Of a DNA stretch of 64,000 nucleotides, positions 27,396-36,322 are shown in pieces. Source of the DNA: Thalassospiraceae bacterium LMO-JJ14 (GTDB lineage: Bacteria > Pseudomonadota > Alphaproteobacteria > Rhodospirillales > Casp-alpha2); NCBI GenBank assembly GCA_021555105.2, contig CP134604.1:682001-746000 (forward strand), given 5' to 3'. Both the position numbers and the translations under genes were made by a program. How positions within the stretch are numbered: position 1 is the first letter of the stretch; each line of letters begins with the position of its first letter. The notes under the pieces were generated by a model, which saw only the letters and a program-made list of their open reading frames with translations, did no database searches and was not told the DNA's origin.

Positions 27396-28514
27396 TCAGG
27401 CCTCCCGGCTTTCGAAATCGATACGGGGATCGATGATGTGGTACATGACGTCGCCCAGAATACCGAGCACGAGGCCCATCAGCGTGAAGAAATACAGCGT
27501 TGCGAACATCACAGGATAATCGCGGTTGAGCGCCGCCTCGAAGCCGAGAAGTCCAAGGCCATCGAGCGAGAAAATGATCTCGGTAATCAGCGAACCGGTA
27601 AACAGGATGCCGATAAAGGCGCTGGGAAACCCGGCAATGACGATCAGCATGGCGTTCCGGAATATATGGCCGTACAGCACGCGCTTTTCCGTCAGCCCCT
27701 TGGACCGTGCCGTGACCACGTACTGCTTGTTGATTTCTTCCAGAAAAGAATTTTTGGTCAGCATGGCCAAGCCGGCGAAGCCGCCGATGACCATCGACAG
27801 AATAGGCAGTGTCATGTGCCAGAAGTAATCGGCGATTTTTGCGCCGGTCGACAACTCATCGAAGTTTTCGGATACCAGCCCCCTGAGCGGGAACAGGTCG
27901 TAATAGCGCCCGCCCGCGAACAGGACGATCAGCAGGATGGCGAACAAAAAGCCCGGAATCGCATTGCCGATGATAACGATACCCGATGTCCAGACATCGA
28001 AGCGGGACCCGTCACGTACCGCCTTGGCAACACCGAGCGGGATCGAAATCAGATAAACCAGCAACGTCGTCCACAGACCCAGCGAAATCGACACCGGCAT
28101 CTTGTCGAGCACCAACTCGACGACGCTGGCATCCTTGAAATAACTGTCGCCGAAATCGAACACGAGATAGTTCTTCAGCATCAGGAAGAATCTCTCGTGC
28201 GCCGGTTTGTCGAGGCCGAACTGTTTTTCGAGATCCTTGATGAATTCAGGCGGCAGACCCTGAGCGCCTCGGTATTTGCTTTCAACGGAGCCTGATGACG
28301 TGCCGCCACCCTGTTGCCCGCTTCCGGCCGACGTTTCCGAACCGACATTGCCGCTGACACGGCCGGTGGCGTCTATGGCTTCCCCGGCGATCTGCGAGAT
28401 CATCTGTTCCACCGGTCCGCCAGGCAGAACCTGCACCACTGCGAAGTTGATCAGAATGATCACGAACAGCGTCGGCGGAACGAACAACAGGCGGCGGATG
28501 ATGTATGCGAACAT
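27396..28514 (-). CDS. yejB: Peptide ABC transporter permease
   Basis: Inner-membrane permease of 372 residues in the OppB/DppB group. It begins [20 protein letters not shown], with the first helix typical of the family, then a Gly/Ser-rich periplasmic stretch at about residues 55-75 ([13 protein letters not shown]). The EAA loop is near [20 protein letters not shown]. The C-terminal half carries the remaining helices. It forms the pore with YejE. Confidence 0.94.
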   Translation of the reverse strand: MFAYIIRRLLFVPPTLFVIILINFAVVQVLPGGPVEQMISQIAGEAIDATGRVSGNVGSETSAGSGQQGGGTSSGSVESKYRGAQGLPPEFIKDLEKQFGLDKPAHERFFLMLKNYLVFDFGDSYFKDASVVELVLDKMPVSISLGLWTTLLVYLISIPLGVAKAVRDGSRFDVWTSGIVIIGNAIPGFLFAILLIVLFAGGRYYDLFPLRGLVSENFDELSTGAKIADYFWHMTLPILSMVIGGFAGLAMLTKNSFLEEINKQYVVTARSKGLTEKRVLYGHIFRNAMLIVIAGFPSAFIGILFTGSLITEIIFSLDGLGLLGFEAALNRDYPVMFATLYFFTLMGLVLGILGDVMYHIIDPRIDFESREA

Positions 28515-28588
28515 GAGCCGAGTTTACCGATGCGGACGCTTGCCGTCACCCGTAAGGAACGCCGGGAAGACGGGATCGCGGAGAGTGG

Positions 28589-30436
28589 TCAATTCGACCC
28601 CTTGCGTACGGCATTGAGGGCTTGGGCTTTTTTGGAATCGACCCACCAGCTCAGGAATTGCGTGCCGCGTGTCGGGGTGATTTTCGGCTGACCGAATTTG
28701 TCCCAATACGCGATCCGGTCGTAACCGGCATGGAAATGCGGGATCACCAGATGCTGCCACTGCAGGACACGGTCGAGCGCGTGGCAGGCGGTGATCAAGG
28801 CCTGACGGTCGGGTGCCGAAATCAGCTTTTCGACCAGCGCATCGATAACCAGGCTTTTAATGCCGGTCGAATTGCGGCTGCCTTCCTGATCGGCTGAGGC
28901 GCTGCCCCAGAAATCACGCTGCTCATTGCCGGGCGACAAGGACTGCCCCCAGTTCATGACGATCATATCGTAATCGAAGGTATCGATGCGACGGCGGTAC
29001 TGTGCCGTTTCGACAGTGCGCGCGCGGGCTTTGACGCCGAGTTTTTCAAGGTTCTTGGCGAACGGAAGAACGACGCGTTCGAAAAGCGGGCTTGATAGCA
29101 GAACTTCAAACTCCAGTGTCTTGCCGGTTTTCTCGTTAACCCGGACACCGTCCTTGATGACCCAGCCGGCATCCCTGAGCAGCTTGGATGCAGTCCTCAG
29201 GTTGCCACGGATATTTCCCGATCCGTCGGTTTTGGGTGGGTTGTATTCCTTGGTGAAAACTTCCGCAGGCAACTGAGCGCGATAAGGTTCCAGCAATTTC
29301 AGTTCGGCATCGGACGGCAGGCCCGTTGCGGCGAGTTCGGAATTGTCGAAGTAACTGCGGGTCCGGGTGTATTGCCCGTAAAACAGATTTTTGTTCGACC
29401 ATTCGAAATCAAAGGCGTAGGCGAGGGCTTCGCGGACTTTTGGGTCCTTGAAGGTGTCACGGCGCAGATTGAAGCCGAAACCCTGCATGCCCGAAGAACG
29501 GTCATGATCGAATTTTTCCAGCTTGATCTGGCCTTTTTTGACGGCGGGGACGTCATAGGCGGTGGCCCAGGCCTTGGATGAGTTTTCCTGGCGGAAATCA
29601 AATCGCCCGCCGGTGAAGGCTTCTATGGCGACCTGCGCATCGCGGTAATATTCGAACTCGATTATATCGAAATTGTTCTGGCCGACGTTGACCGGTAAAT
29701 TCTGGCCCCAGTAATCCTTTACCCGCTCCAGGACGATATTGCGGTTGGCTTCAACGCTCTTGACGCGATACGCGCCGCTGCCGAGCGGCGGCTCCAGCGT
29801 CGTCGAATCGAATTCGCGGGTTTCCCAGTAATGCTTCGGCAGCACGGGCAATTGGCCGAGGATCAACGGCAGCTCGCGATTTTCGCCGGGCTTGAATTCG
29901 AAGCGGACGGTTTTCGGGCCGAGTTTCACGGCTCGGGCGACACTGCCGTAATAGAACCGGTAAAAAGGCGCGCCTTTTTCGACGAGAATGTTGAAGCTGA
30001 AAATGACATCGTCGGCGGTGATCGGCTTGCCGTCATGCCAACGTGCTTCGTCGCGCAATGTGAATTCGACCCATGAGCGATCTTCGGGCGTGCGCACCGT
30101 CTTCGCCAACTGGCCATATTCGCTGAACGCCTCGTCGGCCGACGACGTTAAAAGCGTGTCATACACGAATGATGCCCCGCCGGCGGCGTTCCCCTTGATG
30201 ATAAACGGGTTAAGGCTGTCGAAGCCGCCGATGGCGCCAAGGCGTATTTCGCCGCCCTTCGGCGCGTTCGGGTTGACGTAATCGAAATGCGTGAACGCCG
30301 GGCCGTACTTGAGATCACCATGCATCGCCAGGCCGTGCTGCGGCTGCGGTTCCTCGGCCGAGAGCGGGGATGCCAGCAGAAGGACGATCGCCAGCGTCAC
30401 AAAACGAAGCAGGGGGGTCGCGGACTTGGAATGCAT
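28589..30436 (-). CDS. yejA: Periplasmic peptide-binding protein
   Basis: Solute-binding protein of ABC family 5 (SBP_bac_5), 615 residues. A Sec signal peptide is clear: a short basic start, hydrophobic core LAIVLLLASPLSA, cleavage after about residue 27. The mature part starts with HGDLKYGPAFTHFDYVNPNA and shows DSLNPFIIKGNAAGG and the peptide-site region RWHDGKPITADDVIFS. It is first in the yejABEF operon and 74 bp before yejB, so it may be made in excess over the permeases. Confidence 0.95.
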   Translation of the reverse strand: MHSKSATPLLRFVTLAIVLLLASPLSAEEPQPQHGLAMHGDLKYGPAFTHFDYVNPNAPKGGEIRLGAIGGFDSLNPFIIKGNAAGGASFVYDTLLTSSADEAFSEYGQLAKTVRTPEDRSWVEFTLRDEARWHDGKPITADDVIFSFNILVEKGAPFYRFYYGSVARAVKLGPKTVRFEFKPGENRELPLILGQLPVLPKHYWETREFDSTTLEPPLGSGAYRVKSVEANRNIVLERVKDYWGQNLPVNVGQNNFDIIEFEYYRDAQVAIEAFTGGRFDFRQENSSKAWATAYDVPAVKKGQIKLEKFDHDRSSGMQGFGFNLRRDTFKDPKVREALAYAFDFEWSNKNLFYGQYTRTRSYFDNSELAATGLPSDAELKLLEPYRAQLPAEVFTKEYNPPKTDGSGNIRGNLRTASKLLRDAGWVIKDGVRVNEKTGKTLEFEVLLSSPLFERVVLPFAKNLEKLGVKARARTVETAQYRRRIDTFDYDMIVMNWGQSLSPGNEQRDFWGSASADQEGSRNSTGIKSLVIDALVEKLISAPDRQALITACHALDRVLQWQHLVIPHFHAGYDRIAYWDKFGQPKITPTRGTQFLSWWVDSKKAQALNAVRKGSN

Positions 30437-30482
30437 GGGGCCTCCGGGCTCGGTTCGCTCAATAGTGTATATATTGGCTCAG

Positions 30483-30511
30483 ATATTGGGCTTAGAGGGG
30501 CATATCTTCAA
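30483..30511 (-). promoter_or_regulatory. Possible promoter of yejABEF
   Basis: On the minus strand TTGAAG (30506-30511) and CAATAT (30483-30488) are separated by 17 bp, about 45 bp before yejA. Moderate match to sigma-70 consensus, in an AT-rich gap of 136 bp. Confidence 0.35.
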
Positions 30512-30572
30512 GGAATGCCGTTCTCGGTCAGGATAAACATGCCGTGAGCGGGTGCCGCAACTTAACGTTTGT

Positions 30573-31382
30573 TCATTTGCTGAGGATCTTGACGGCGGCT
30601 TCGTGCAGCGTCTTGTCGGCAGCGGCGATAACGGCATGTTTCTTGGCGTCCTCACCGGCTTCAAAGCCGAGCGGGTTGCCGGACCAGTCGGTTATGATGC
30701 CGCCCGCCCCCTCGATGATCGGGATCAGGGCTGCATAATCGTACGGTGCGAGCGTGTCTTCACAGACCAGATCGACCCAGCCGCAGGCCATCTGGCCGTA
30801 GCCCTGGCATTCGGAACCGAAGGTGGTGTAATGCGCGGCGTCCATCAGGGCAGCGAACCGCGCCTTGTGGTCGCCCGTGAACATTTCCGGTGACGTTGCC
30901 GTCAACCAGGCCTGATCCAGGCTGCGGCCTTTCCGGGTGGTCACGGGCAAGCCATTGAAAAGGGTTTCGCGTCCGATGCCGCCGATCCACCGGTCGCCCG
31001 TCGCCGGACCGTCGGTGACACCGGCGATAGCGCGGCCATGCCTGACGACACCGATCAGAATGCCGAATACCGGCTTGCCGGTGATGAAGGCCTTGGTGCC
31101 GTCAATGGGGTCGAGGATCCAGACGGTATCCGCATCCGGGTTGGTAACGCCGAATTCTTCGCCGAAAATACCGTCATCGGGGCGTTCGGCGGCGATCATG
31201 TCACGCATGATGCGTTCGGCCGCACGGTCGGCTTCCGTCACCGGGCTTTCGTCACCCTTGGCGATATGGCCGATGCCGCTACGATAATGACGGAGAATGC
31301 CCGGCCTTGCCGCATCCGCGAGGCGGCCGGCAAGGTCCAGGATATCATCGATATCGGCGGGAATGTCCGCCGCGGGGCTCAT
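30573..31382 (-). CDS. hisN: Inositol monophosphatase family protein, histidinol-phosphatase type
   Basis: Mg-dependent phosphatase of 269 residues. Metal-site motifs are DGIFGEEFG (Glu), [17 protein letters not shown] (the DPxDGT signature) and a C-terminal [17 protein letters not shown]. Alphaproteobacteria often use this family (HisN) for the histidinol-phosphate step of histidine synthesis; inositol or sulfite-pathway phosphatase activity cannot be excluded. Its ATG overlaps the stop of the upstream cytochrome gene by 4 bp. Confidence 0.85.
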   Translation of the reverse strand: MSPAADIPADIDDILDLAGRLADAARPGILRHYRSGIGHIAKGDESPVTEADRAAERIMRDMIAAERPDDGIFGEEFGVTNPDADTVWILDPIDGTKAFITGKPVFGILIGVVRHGRAIAGVTDGPATGDRWIGGIGRETLFNGLPVTTRKGRSLDQAWLTATSPEMFTGDHKARFAALMDAAHYTTFGSECQGYGQMACGWVDLVCEDTLAPYDYAALIPIIEGAGGIITDWSGNPLGFEAGEDAKKHAVIAAADKTLHEAAVKILSK

Positions 31383-31918
31383 GGCAGCGGCGGCGGATTG
31401 TCGTTGTTTTCACGCATGTACAGGATCACCGCGGCCCGGTCGGAGGCTTTCTTGAGCCCCGCAAAGGTCATCTTGGTGCCCGAAATGAAATCACGCGGGC
31501 TTTTCAGGAAGTGGTCCATGTCTTCGTAAGACCACGTGCCGCCCATGCCGGCCAGCGTATCGGAGTAGGCGAAGCCGCCGACTTTGCCTTTTTCGCGGCC
31601 AAGCACACCATAAAGGTGAGGACCGACCTTGTCGGCGCCGCCTTTTTCAATGGTGTGGCAACCGGCGCACTTCTTGAAGACTTTGGCACCCTTGTCAGTC
31701 GAAGCCGACGCAAGCAATTCAATGGCGCTTACCTCAGGGGCCTTTTCGGCACCTGCGGCCTTATCGGCGCCGCCGGAATCCGCGACCTCGATCTTGTAGG
31801 CGTCTTCTTGCAATTCATCGGCGTGAACAAGCATGTTCCCGATCTGATTGCTGCCCCAAATGACCCAGGCTGCCATAAGAACGGCGAAACCGGACTTTTC
31901 CCAAAACGAGAAGTGCAT
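31379..31918 (-). CDS. cycM: Membrane-anchored cytochrome c (CycM-like)
   Basis: c-type cytochrome of 179 residues with an uncleaved N-terminal membrane helix (about residues 8-24), an acidic linker and one heme c site, CAGCH (Cys84, Cys87, His88). Met150 in GTKMTF is the distal ligand. It resembles CycM/cytochrome c552, which carries electrons between the bc1 complex and the aa3 oxidase in alphaproteobacteria. ATG 31918 has AGGAGA 7 nt upstream; the frame is open further upstream without support. It overlaps hisN by 4 bp. Confidence 0.93.
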   Translation of the reverse strand: MHFSFWEKSGFAVLMAAWVIWGSNQIGNMLVHADELQEDAYKIEVADSGGADKAAGAEKAPEVSAIELLASASTDKGAKVFKKCAGCHTIEKGGADKVGPHLYGVLGREKGKVGGFAYSDTLAGMGGTWSYEDMDHFLKSPRDFISGTKMTFAGLKKASDRAAVILYMRENNDNPPPLP

Positions 31919-32088
31919 GCGTCTCTCTCCTAGACTAACGTTACGGGATGTTTTAGCGGCTCCGCGCCGAACGTTCAACATGTCTCGTGAATTTGCCGAA
32001 AGGGCTGGGATAAGGCGGTCCTGACGGGTATACCAGGGCTGCAATCCGTGGCGCTGTCCTGGGTTGCCGACACAACAGCGGGGGAAGC

Positions 32089-32820
32089 ATGAACCCGATT
32101 ATTATTATCCCGGCCCGGCTCGCCTCGACCCGGCTGCCCGGCAAGCCCCTGGCGGACATTCACGGCAAACCGATGATCTGCCATGTCCTGGACCGTGCCC
32201 GCGAAGCGGCATGCGGACCGGTTCTGTGCGCAGCGGCCGAAAACGAGATTATTGCAGCGGTCGAAGCGGCGGGATTCGACGCGGTGCTTACCGACCCGGA
32301 CCATCCGTCCGGATCGGATCGCATCTGGGAGGCCCTTAGGTTGCTGGACCCGGACGAGACATACGATGTAGTGGTCAACCTGCAAGGCGACCTGCCGACG
32401 CTGGACCCGCAACTGGTCAAGGATGTCATTGAACCGTTGCGCAATCCGGAGGTCGATATCGCGACGCTTGTTTCGGCGATCACCGATCCCGGGGAAAGAA
32501 TCAATCCCAACGTCGTCAAATGCGTGACGGCCTTCGATCAGGGCCATAACCGGGCGCGGGCGCTGTACTTTACACGCGCCGAGGCCCCTGCCGGCGACGG
32601 TCCCCTGTGGCACCACATCGGCATATACGCCTACAGGCGCGATGCGCTGCGCCGGTTTGTCTCGATGCCGCCGGGAAATCTTGAACAGCGTGAGAAACTC
32701 GAACAACTGCGCGCACTGGAAGCCGGCATGCGGATCGATGCGGTCCGCGTTGACACGGTTCCGCTCGGTGTCGATACTCCCGCCGACCTTGAACGCGCAC
32801 GAGATATTCTGCAGCGTTGA
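32089..32820 (+). CDS. kdsB: 3-deoxy-manno-octulosonate cytidylyltransferase
   Basis: Activates Kdo as CMP-Kdo for the inner core of LPS. The 243-residue product begins with [18 protein letters not shown], the nucleotide-binding start of the family, followed by [16 protein letters not shown] and [13 protein letters not shown] (metal-site Asp). [16 protein letters not shown] and [15 protein letters not shown] follow in the Kdo-binding half. Shows that the organism makes Kdo-containing LPS. It precedes pheA by 36 bp. Confidence 0.97.
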   Translation: MNPIIIIPARLASTRLPGKPLADIHGKPMICHVLDRAREAACGPVLCAAAENEIIAAVEAAGFDAVLTDPDHPSGSDRIWEALRLLDPDETYDVVVNLQGDLPTLDPQLVKDVIEPLRNPEVDIATLVSAITDPGERINPNVVKCVTAFDQGHNRARALYFTRAEAPAGDGPLWHHIGIYAYRRDALRRFVSMPPGNLEQREKLEQLRALEAGMRIDAVRVDTVPLGVDTPADLERARDILQR

Positions 32821-32856
32821 AAAGGACTTGTAGGTTTTTTCGGAAGGTGTGGATGA

Positions 32857-33711
32857 ATGGCATCGCCAGATAAGTTGATCGCTTTCCAGGGCGCACCGGG
32901 GGCCAACTCGGATATCGCATGCCGGACCGCGTATCCGGACATGACCAGTCTCTCGTGCGATACCTTTGCCGATGCCTTCGCCGCCGTGCAGAACGGCGAA
33001 GCAAAACTGGCGATGATCCCCATCGACAATACCGTTGCCGGGCGGGTTGCCGATATTCATCACCTGTTGCCCGATAGCGGCCTGCATATCATCGGTGAGC
33101 ATTTTGAACGCATCAATCATCAGTTGCTTGTGTTGCCCGGTACGAAGATCGGGCAAGTCAAGGAAGTGCACAGTCATGTGCATGCACTGAACCAGTGCCG
33201 GAACCTGATTCGCGAGTTGGGTGTGAAGGCGGTGGTGCATGCCGATACTGCCGGTGCGGCTGCGGATATTGCAGCGTGGAAGGATAAAACCAAGGCGTCC
33301 ATTTCTTCACGCTTGGCAGCGGAAGTTTATGGCCTCGAAATTCTACGCTCGGATATTGAAGATGCCGAGCACAACACCACACGCTTCGTCGTACTGTCGC
33401 GCGATAGCCTCCAGCCAGCACCAGGATCGGGCGATACGATCACCAGCTTCGTGTTCAGGGTGCGGAATATTCCGGCCTCGCTTTACAAGGCGATGGGCGG
33501 CTTCGCCACCAATGGCGTCAATATGATCAAGCTGGAAAGCTATGTCGGTGAGGGTTTCGTCATCGCACAGTTTTATGCCGAAGTCGAAGGCCATCCGGAA
33601 GACGCCGGACTTAAGCTTGCGCTTGAAGAGCTCGGGTTCTTCTCGACCGAGGTTAATATCCTCGGTGTTTATCCCGCCAATGCCTACCGCAAGACGGCGG
33701 CTTCAGCCTGA
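32857..33711 (+). CDS. pheA: Prephenate dehydratase
   Basis: Converts prephenate to phenylpyruvate in phenylalanine synthesis. A monofunctional 284-residue enzyme without a chorismate mutase domain. The catalytic domain holds FQGAPGANSDIA, MIPIDNTVAGRV and the TTRFVVLSRD motif with the catalytic Thr-Arg-Phe. It is followed by an ACT domain (about residues 195-275, FVFRVRNIPASLYKAMGGFA, then KLESY), which usually gives feedback inhibition by phenylalanine. kdsB-pheA is a frequent alphaproteobacterial pair. Confidence 0.96.
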   Translation: MASPDKLIAFQGAPGANSDIACRTAYPDMTSLSCDTFADAFAAVQNGEAKLAMIPIDNTVAGRVADIHHLLPDSGLHIIGEHFERINHQLLVLPGTKIGQVKEVHSHVHALNQCRNLIRELGVKAVVHADTAGAAADIAAWKDKTKASISSRLAAEVYGLEILRSDIEDAEHNTTRFVVLSRDSLQPAPGSGDTITSFVFRVRNIPASLYKAMGGFATNGVNMIKLESYVGEGFVIAQFYAEVEGHPEDAGLKLALEELGFFSTEVNILGVYPANAYRKTAASA

Positions 33712-33713
33712 TT

Positions 33714-33780
33714 AACGTGGCGGTGGCCCATAATATTTAACGTGGCGGTGGCCCATAATATTTAACGTGGCGGTGGCCAC
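33714..33780. repeat. 25-bp tandem repeat, 2.7 copies, at the 3' end of the YHYH gene
   Basis: The unit taacgtggcggtggcccata plus atatt (25 bp) occurs at 33714 and 33739, with a partial third copy from 33764. On the minus strand each unit contains the codons for the last four or five residues and stop of the YHYH protein (W/G-P-P-P-R-stop). The gene end has thus been copied downstream of its own stop. The units are contiguous, without spacers. Confidence 0.9.
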
Positions 33781-34784
33781 GGGGGCCTGCCGCCTGAGGG
33801 CCACCCGTCAGGAGGCGGCGGACGTAATCCGCCTCTAGGGGGTGGTGGCCGGCGATGACCGCCGTTCGGTCCTCCCGGCCCCCGGCCCCCACCCGGTGGG
33901 CCGTTGCGAAACGACATATCCGGCACGCCGGCGAAATATCGTGGAATGACGGGCCAGGTCTCGGTCAGGAAATAAGCGTAGGTGCCGTTCGGGAACTCGG
34001 GGGTGACGGTTTCGCGCCCGTTAGCCTGATCCAGATCGCCGATGCCGGGCTGCCATTCCCAGTCTTCAAAGAACCGGCCATCGTAGTTGCCGCCGGGGCC
34101 GCCGTTGCGGGCACCTTCACGGACGCGCCAACCCGATGTCATCGCCTTGATTCCACTATTGGGATCTTTCGGATCGGTATACCCATAGGCCGCATAGATA
34201 GGAAACCCGTCTGCGGCCCAGCCGATGATCGGTGAATGGGTGTTGGGCGTCCAGGCGCGGATCAGACCCTTTGGCCAGCCGTGGTAATGATATTTCCCGC
34301 CCGGTTGTACGTGGGCGTTATTGTCATCAAGGCCAAGATCGACGAAGCCGGTGATGGCGTCATAATTCCAGTTCCTGTCACCGCGCCAGAACTCGGCGGT
34401 GAACGGATCGAAAGGCACGCCGTTGACGGCGACGCCGAAATTCCATCCCTGCGCCCCCTTGTATCCACCGCTCCGGCGCGGCGCGAGTGGCGTGCGGAAT
34501 GTAAAATCCTGTGCCGAAATCGCATTCGGATTGTGACGGTTCGGAAACTGCCCGGTCGGATGGTCTGGAATGGCGTTGGAGGTTATTTTTCGAAAAGCGC
34601 CGTCTTCAATGACGTTGACGCGGTTCGACAGCGCCCAGGCCCGACCGACACCTTGCAGCATCAGCGCCACAGGCAAAAGCCCAAGGCCGGCAATAAGTTG
34701 CCTGCGATCCGGATCGACAAGCGGCGGCGCTTCGCCCTCTGGTGTAATCTGAGAATGGTGATGCTGGTTTGGCCGCTTGGTCAT
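33762..34784 (-). CDS. YHYH domain protein with Tat-type signal and Pro-rich tail
   Basis: A 340-residue exported protein of unknown function. A twin-arginine-like signal (DRRQLIAG, Arg27-Arg28) is followed by a hydrophobic core and AWA cleavage site near residue 51. The body contains the motif that names the family, GKYHYHGWP (Tyr-His-Tyr-His at 165-168), plus HSPIIGWAADGFPIYAAYG. The last 45 residues are almost only Pro, Gly and Arg (PPPPRGGLRPPPPDGW). Some YHYH proteins sit near metal or tandem-repeat outer proteins, but no activity is established. It starts 3 bp after nudC, so it is likely co-transcribed. Confidence 0.82.
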   Translation of the reverse strand: MTKRPNQHHHSQITPEGEAPPLVDPDRRQLIAGLGLLPVALMLQGVGRAWALSNRVNVIEDGAFRKITSNAIPDHPTGQFPNRHNPNAISAQDFTFRTPLAPRRSGGYKGAQGWNFGVAVNGVPFDPFTAEFWRGDRNWNYDAITGFVDLGLDDNNAHVQPGGKYHYHGWPKGLIRAWTPNTHSPIIGWAADGFPIYAAYGYTDPKDPNSGIKAMTSGWRVREGARNGGPGGNYDGRFFEDWEWQPGIGDLDQANGRETVTPEFPNGTYAYFLTETWPVIPRYFAGVPDMSFRNGPPGGGRGPGGPNGGHRRPPPPRGGLRPPPPDGWPSGGRPPWPPPR

Positions 34785-34787
34785 CGC

Positions 34788-35750
34788 TCACGCCGCGTCA
34801 AACCAGGCTTGTATCAGCCAGCGCGAGATCGAATCCCGGCGCGGCAGGCGAAGATCATCGTCCTTGGCGTCGACAAATTCCTTCATGCCTCGCAGATCGT
34901 CACGGGTGAACCAGCGGCAGTCGCTCAGTTCTTCTTCGTCTATGTTGATGTCGAAGCTCGTCGCTTCGGCATGAAATCCGAGCATCAGCGAAGAAGGAAA
35001 GGGCCACGGTTGCGATGCGAGATACTGGACGTTGGTCGTCTCGATGCCGGATTCTTCGAACACTTCGCGGCTGACCGCCTGTTCCATCGTTTCGCCCGGT
35101 TCAATGAACCCGGCCAGTGTGGAATACATGCCGAACGTCCAGCGCGCATGCCGGCCCAGCAAGCATGCGCCGCCCGGCACGTCGGTGCGGTAGACAAGGA
35201 CGATGATCGCCGGATCGGTGCGCGGAAAGTGACTTATGCCGCAATCGGGATTGATGCACTTGCGCTCGTGACCGCTGTGGCGGGATTGGGTTTCGGCACC
35301 GCAAACACCGCAGAAACCATGCCTTGAGTGCCAATAAGCCATGCCGCGTGCGTGGGCCAGAAGATGCGCGTCGGCTGGCGGCAGAAACGGGCCGACGGCG
35401 CGCAGGTCCATGAATTCGGCTTCGCCGCCCGTCATGGCAACGATTCGCGCCGCCTGCTGCTCGTTCACGCTGACGGCGAATACCGGCTTGTGATCATCGG
35501 TGCCGAGCAGAATTTCCTGCCCGCCCAAAGCCAGAATGTCACGTGCTGCATCGCCCTCGAAAATTTGCGCGCGGGGGGAATCTCCGGCGATCACGAGGTT
35601 TTTAGAATCTGCAACAGGGACAACCCCGACACCCTCGGCCATGCGTGCGGTCAGCCATTCGGCGGGCCGTCGCGACATGTTGTCACGCCTGAGCGACAGG
35701 GTCGTATACGTGAGGTTCAAAGACATACCGGTGGATTTGCTGGGCGACAT
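34788..35750 (-). CDS. nudC: NAD+ diphosphatase / NADH pyrophosphatase
   Basis: Nudix hydrolase that cleaves NAD(H) and, in E. coli, removes NAD caps from RNA. The 320-residue product has the four-Cys zinc ribbon (CGVCGAETQSRHSGHE then CINPDCG) followed by FPRTDPAIIVLV. The Nudix box GFIEPGETMEQAVSREVFEE is intact, and the NudC-specific SQPWPFPSSLM follows it. ATG 35726 is an alternative start 8 codons in. The downstream YHYH gene is 3 bp away. Confidence 0.94.
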   Translation of the reverse strand: MSPSKSTGMSLNLTYTTLSLRRDNMSRRPAEWLTARMAEGVGVVPVADSKNLVIAGDSPRAQIFEGDAARDILALGGQEILLGTDDHKPVFAVSVNEQQAARIVAMTGGEAEFMDLRAVGPFLPPADAHLLAHARGMAYWHSRHGFCGVCGAETQSRHSGHERKCINPDCGISHFPRTDPAIIVLVYRTDVPGGACLLGRHARWTFGMYSTLAGFIEPGETMEQAVSREVFEESGIETTNVQYLASQPWPFPSSLMLGFHAEATSFDINIDEEELSDCRWFTRDDLRGMKEFVDAKDDDLRLPRRDSISRWLIQAWFDAA

Positions 35751-35801
35751 AGCGACACTTTACACCTGCCGCCACGATCGGCAATGCCGCATGATGCCGG
35801 A

Positions 35802-36116
35802 TTATTTCGCGATACGTTCGATCAGCGCACGGCATCGCGCATCTGTCGTCGCGTAATCGGCATTGCCCCTGTCACGGGCCGCCGAGATGCCGATATGAAG
35901 CCATTCATTATAGCCGCGCCCATCCGTGGAGTCCTTTGGCCCTATCCGGTTGAAAGCATCGATTATGGCGGTTTCGTGAGTGCGCATCATTGCTGCATCG
36001 CGGTCGGACTGGCTCGCCAGGAAACCGGCGCAAAAAGCGGGGTTGTCGCTTAATTCGTAAGCCGCTGCCACCGTAGCTGCCGAAAACAGGCATAAAATGA
36101 TCAATAATCCCCTCAT
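35802..36116 (-). CDS. Small secreted protein of unknown function
   Basis: A 104-residue protein with a clear Sec signal peptide (MRGLLIILCLFSAATVAAA, cleavage after about residue 19). The mature part of about 85 residues has two cysteines (FCAGFLAS and ARCRALI) that could form one disulfide, and a helical pattern. I do not recognise the family. It is divergent from the lipoprotein gene at 36323 and separate from nudC by 51 bp. Confidence 0.7.
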   Translation of the reverse strand: MRGLLIILCLFSAATVAAAYELSDNPAFCAGFLASQSDRDAAMMRTHETAIIDAFNRIGPKDSTDGRGYNEWLHIGISAARDRGNADYATTDARCRALIERIAK

Positions 36117-36322
36117 AGCCGGATTCTGACGGAAGTCGTGAAACGAGGCAATTCACATAAAAATCAGCGTTAACCATGTTTTGCTCATAAAGCCTATGGA
36201 CTCCTGCATAAATTGAGGCTTTTTTAACCGTTCTTGCCCACACTGATTGCGGATGATGTTCCCGCACCCCTGGGTGCCGTTGCATTCCTTGCAATCGGTA
36301 GGTGGAGAGAACGGTGGAGAAA

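Noticed and set aside
33714-33780. CRISPR-like repeat
   Set aside because: The units are directly adjacent with no spacers, only 2.7 copies, and are copies of a coding-gene end. No cas gene is present.
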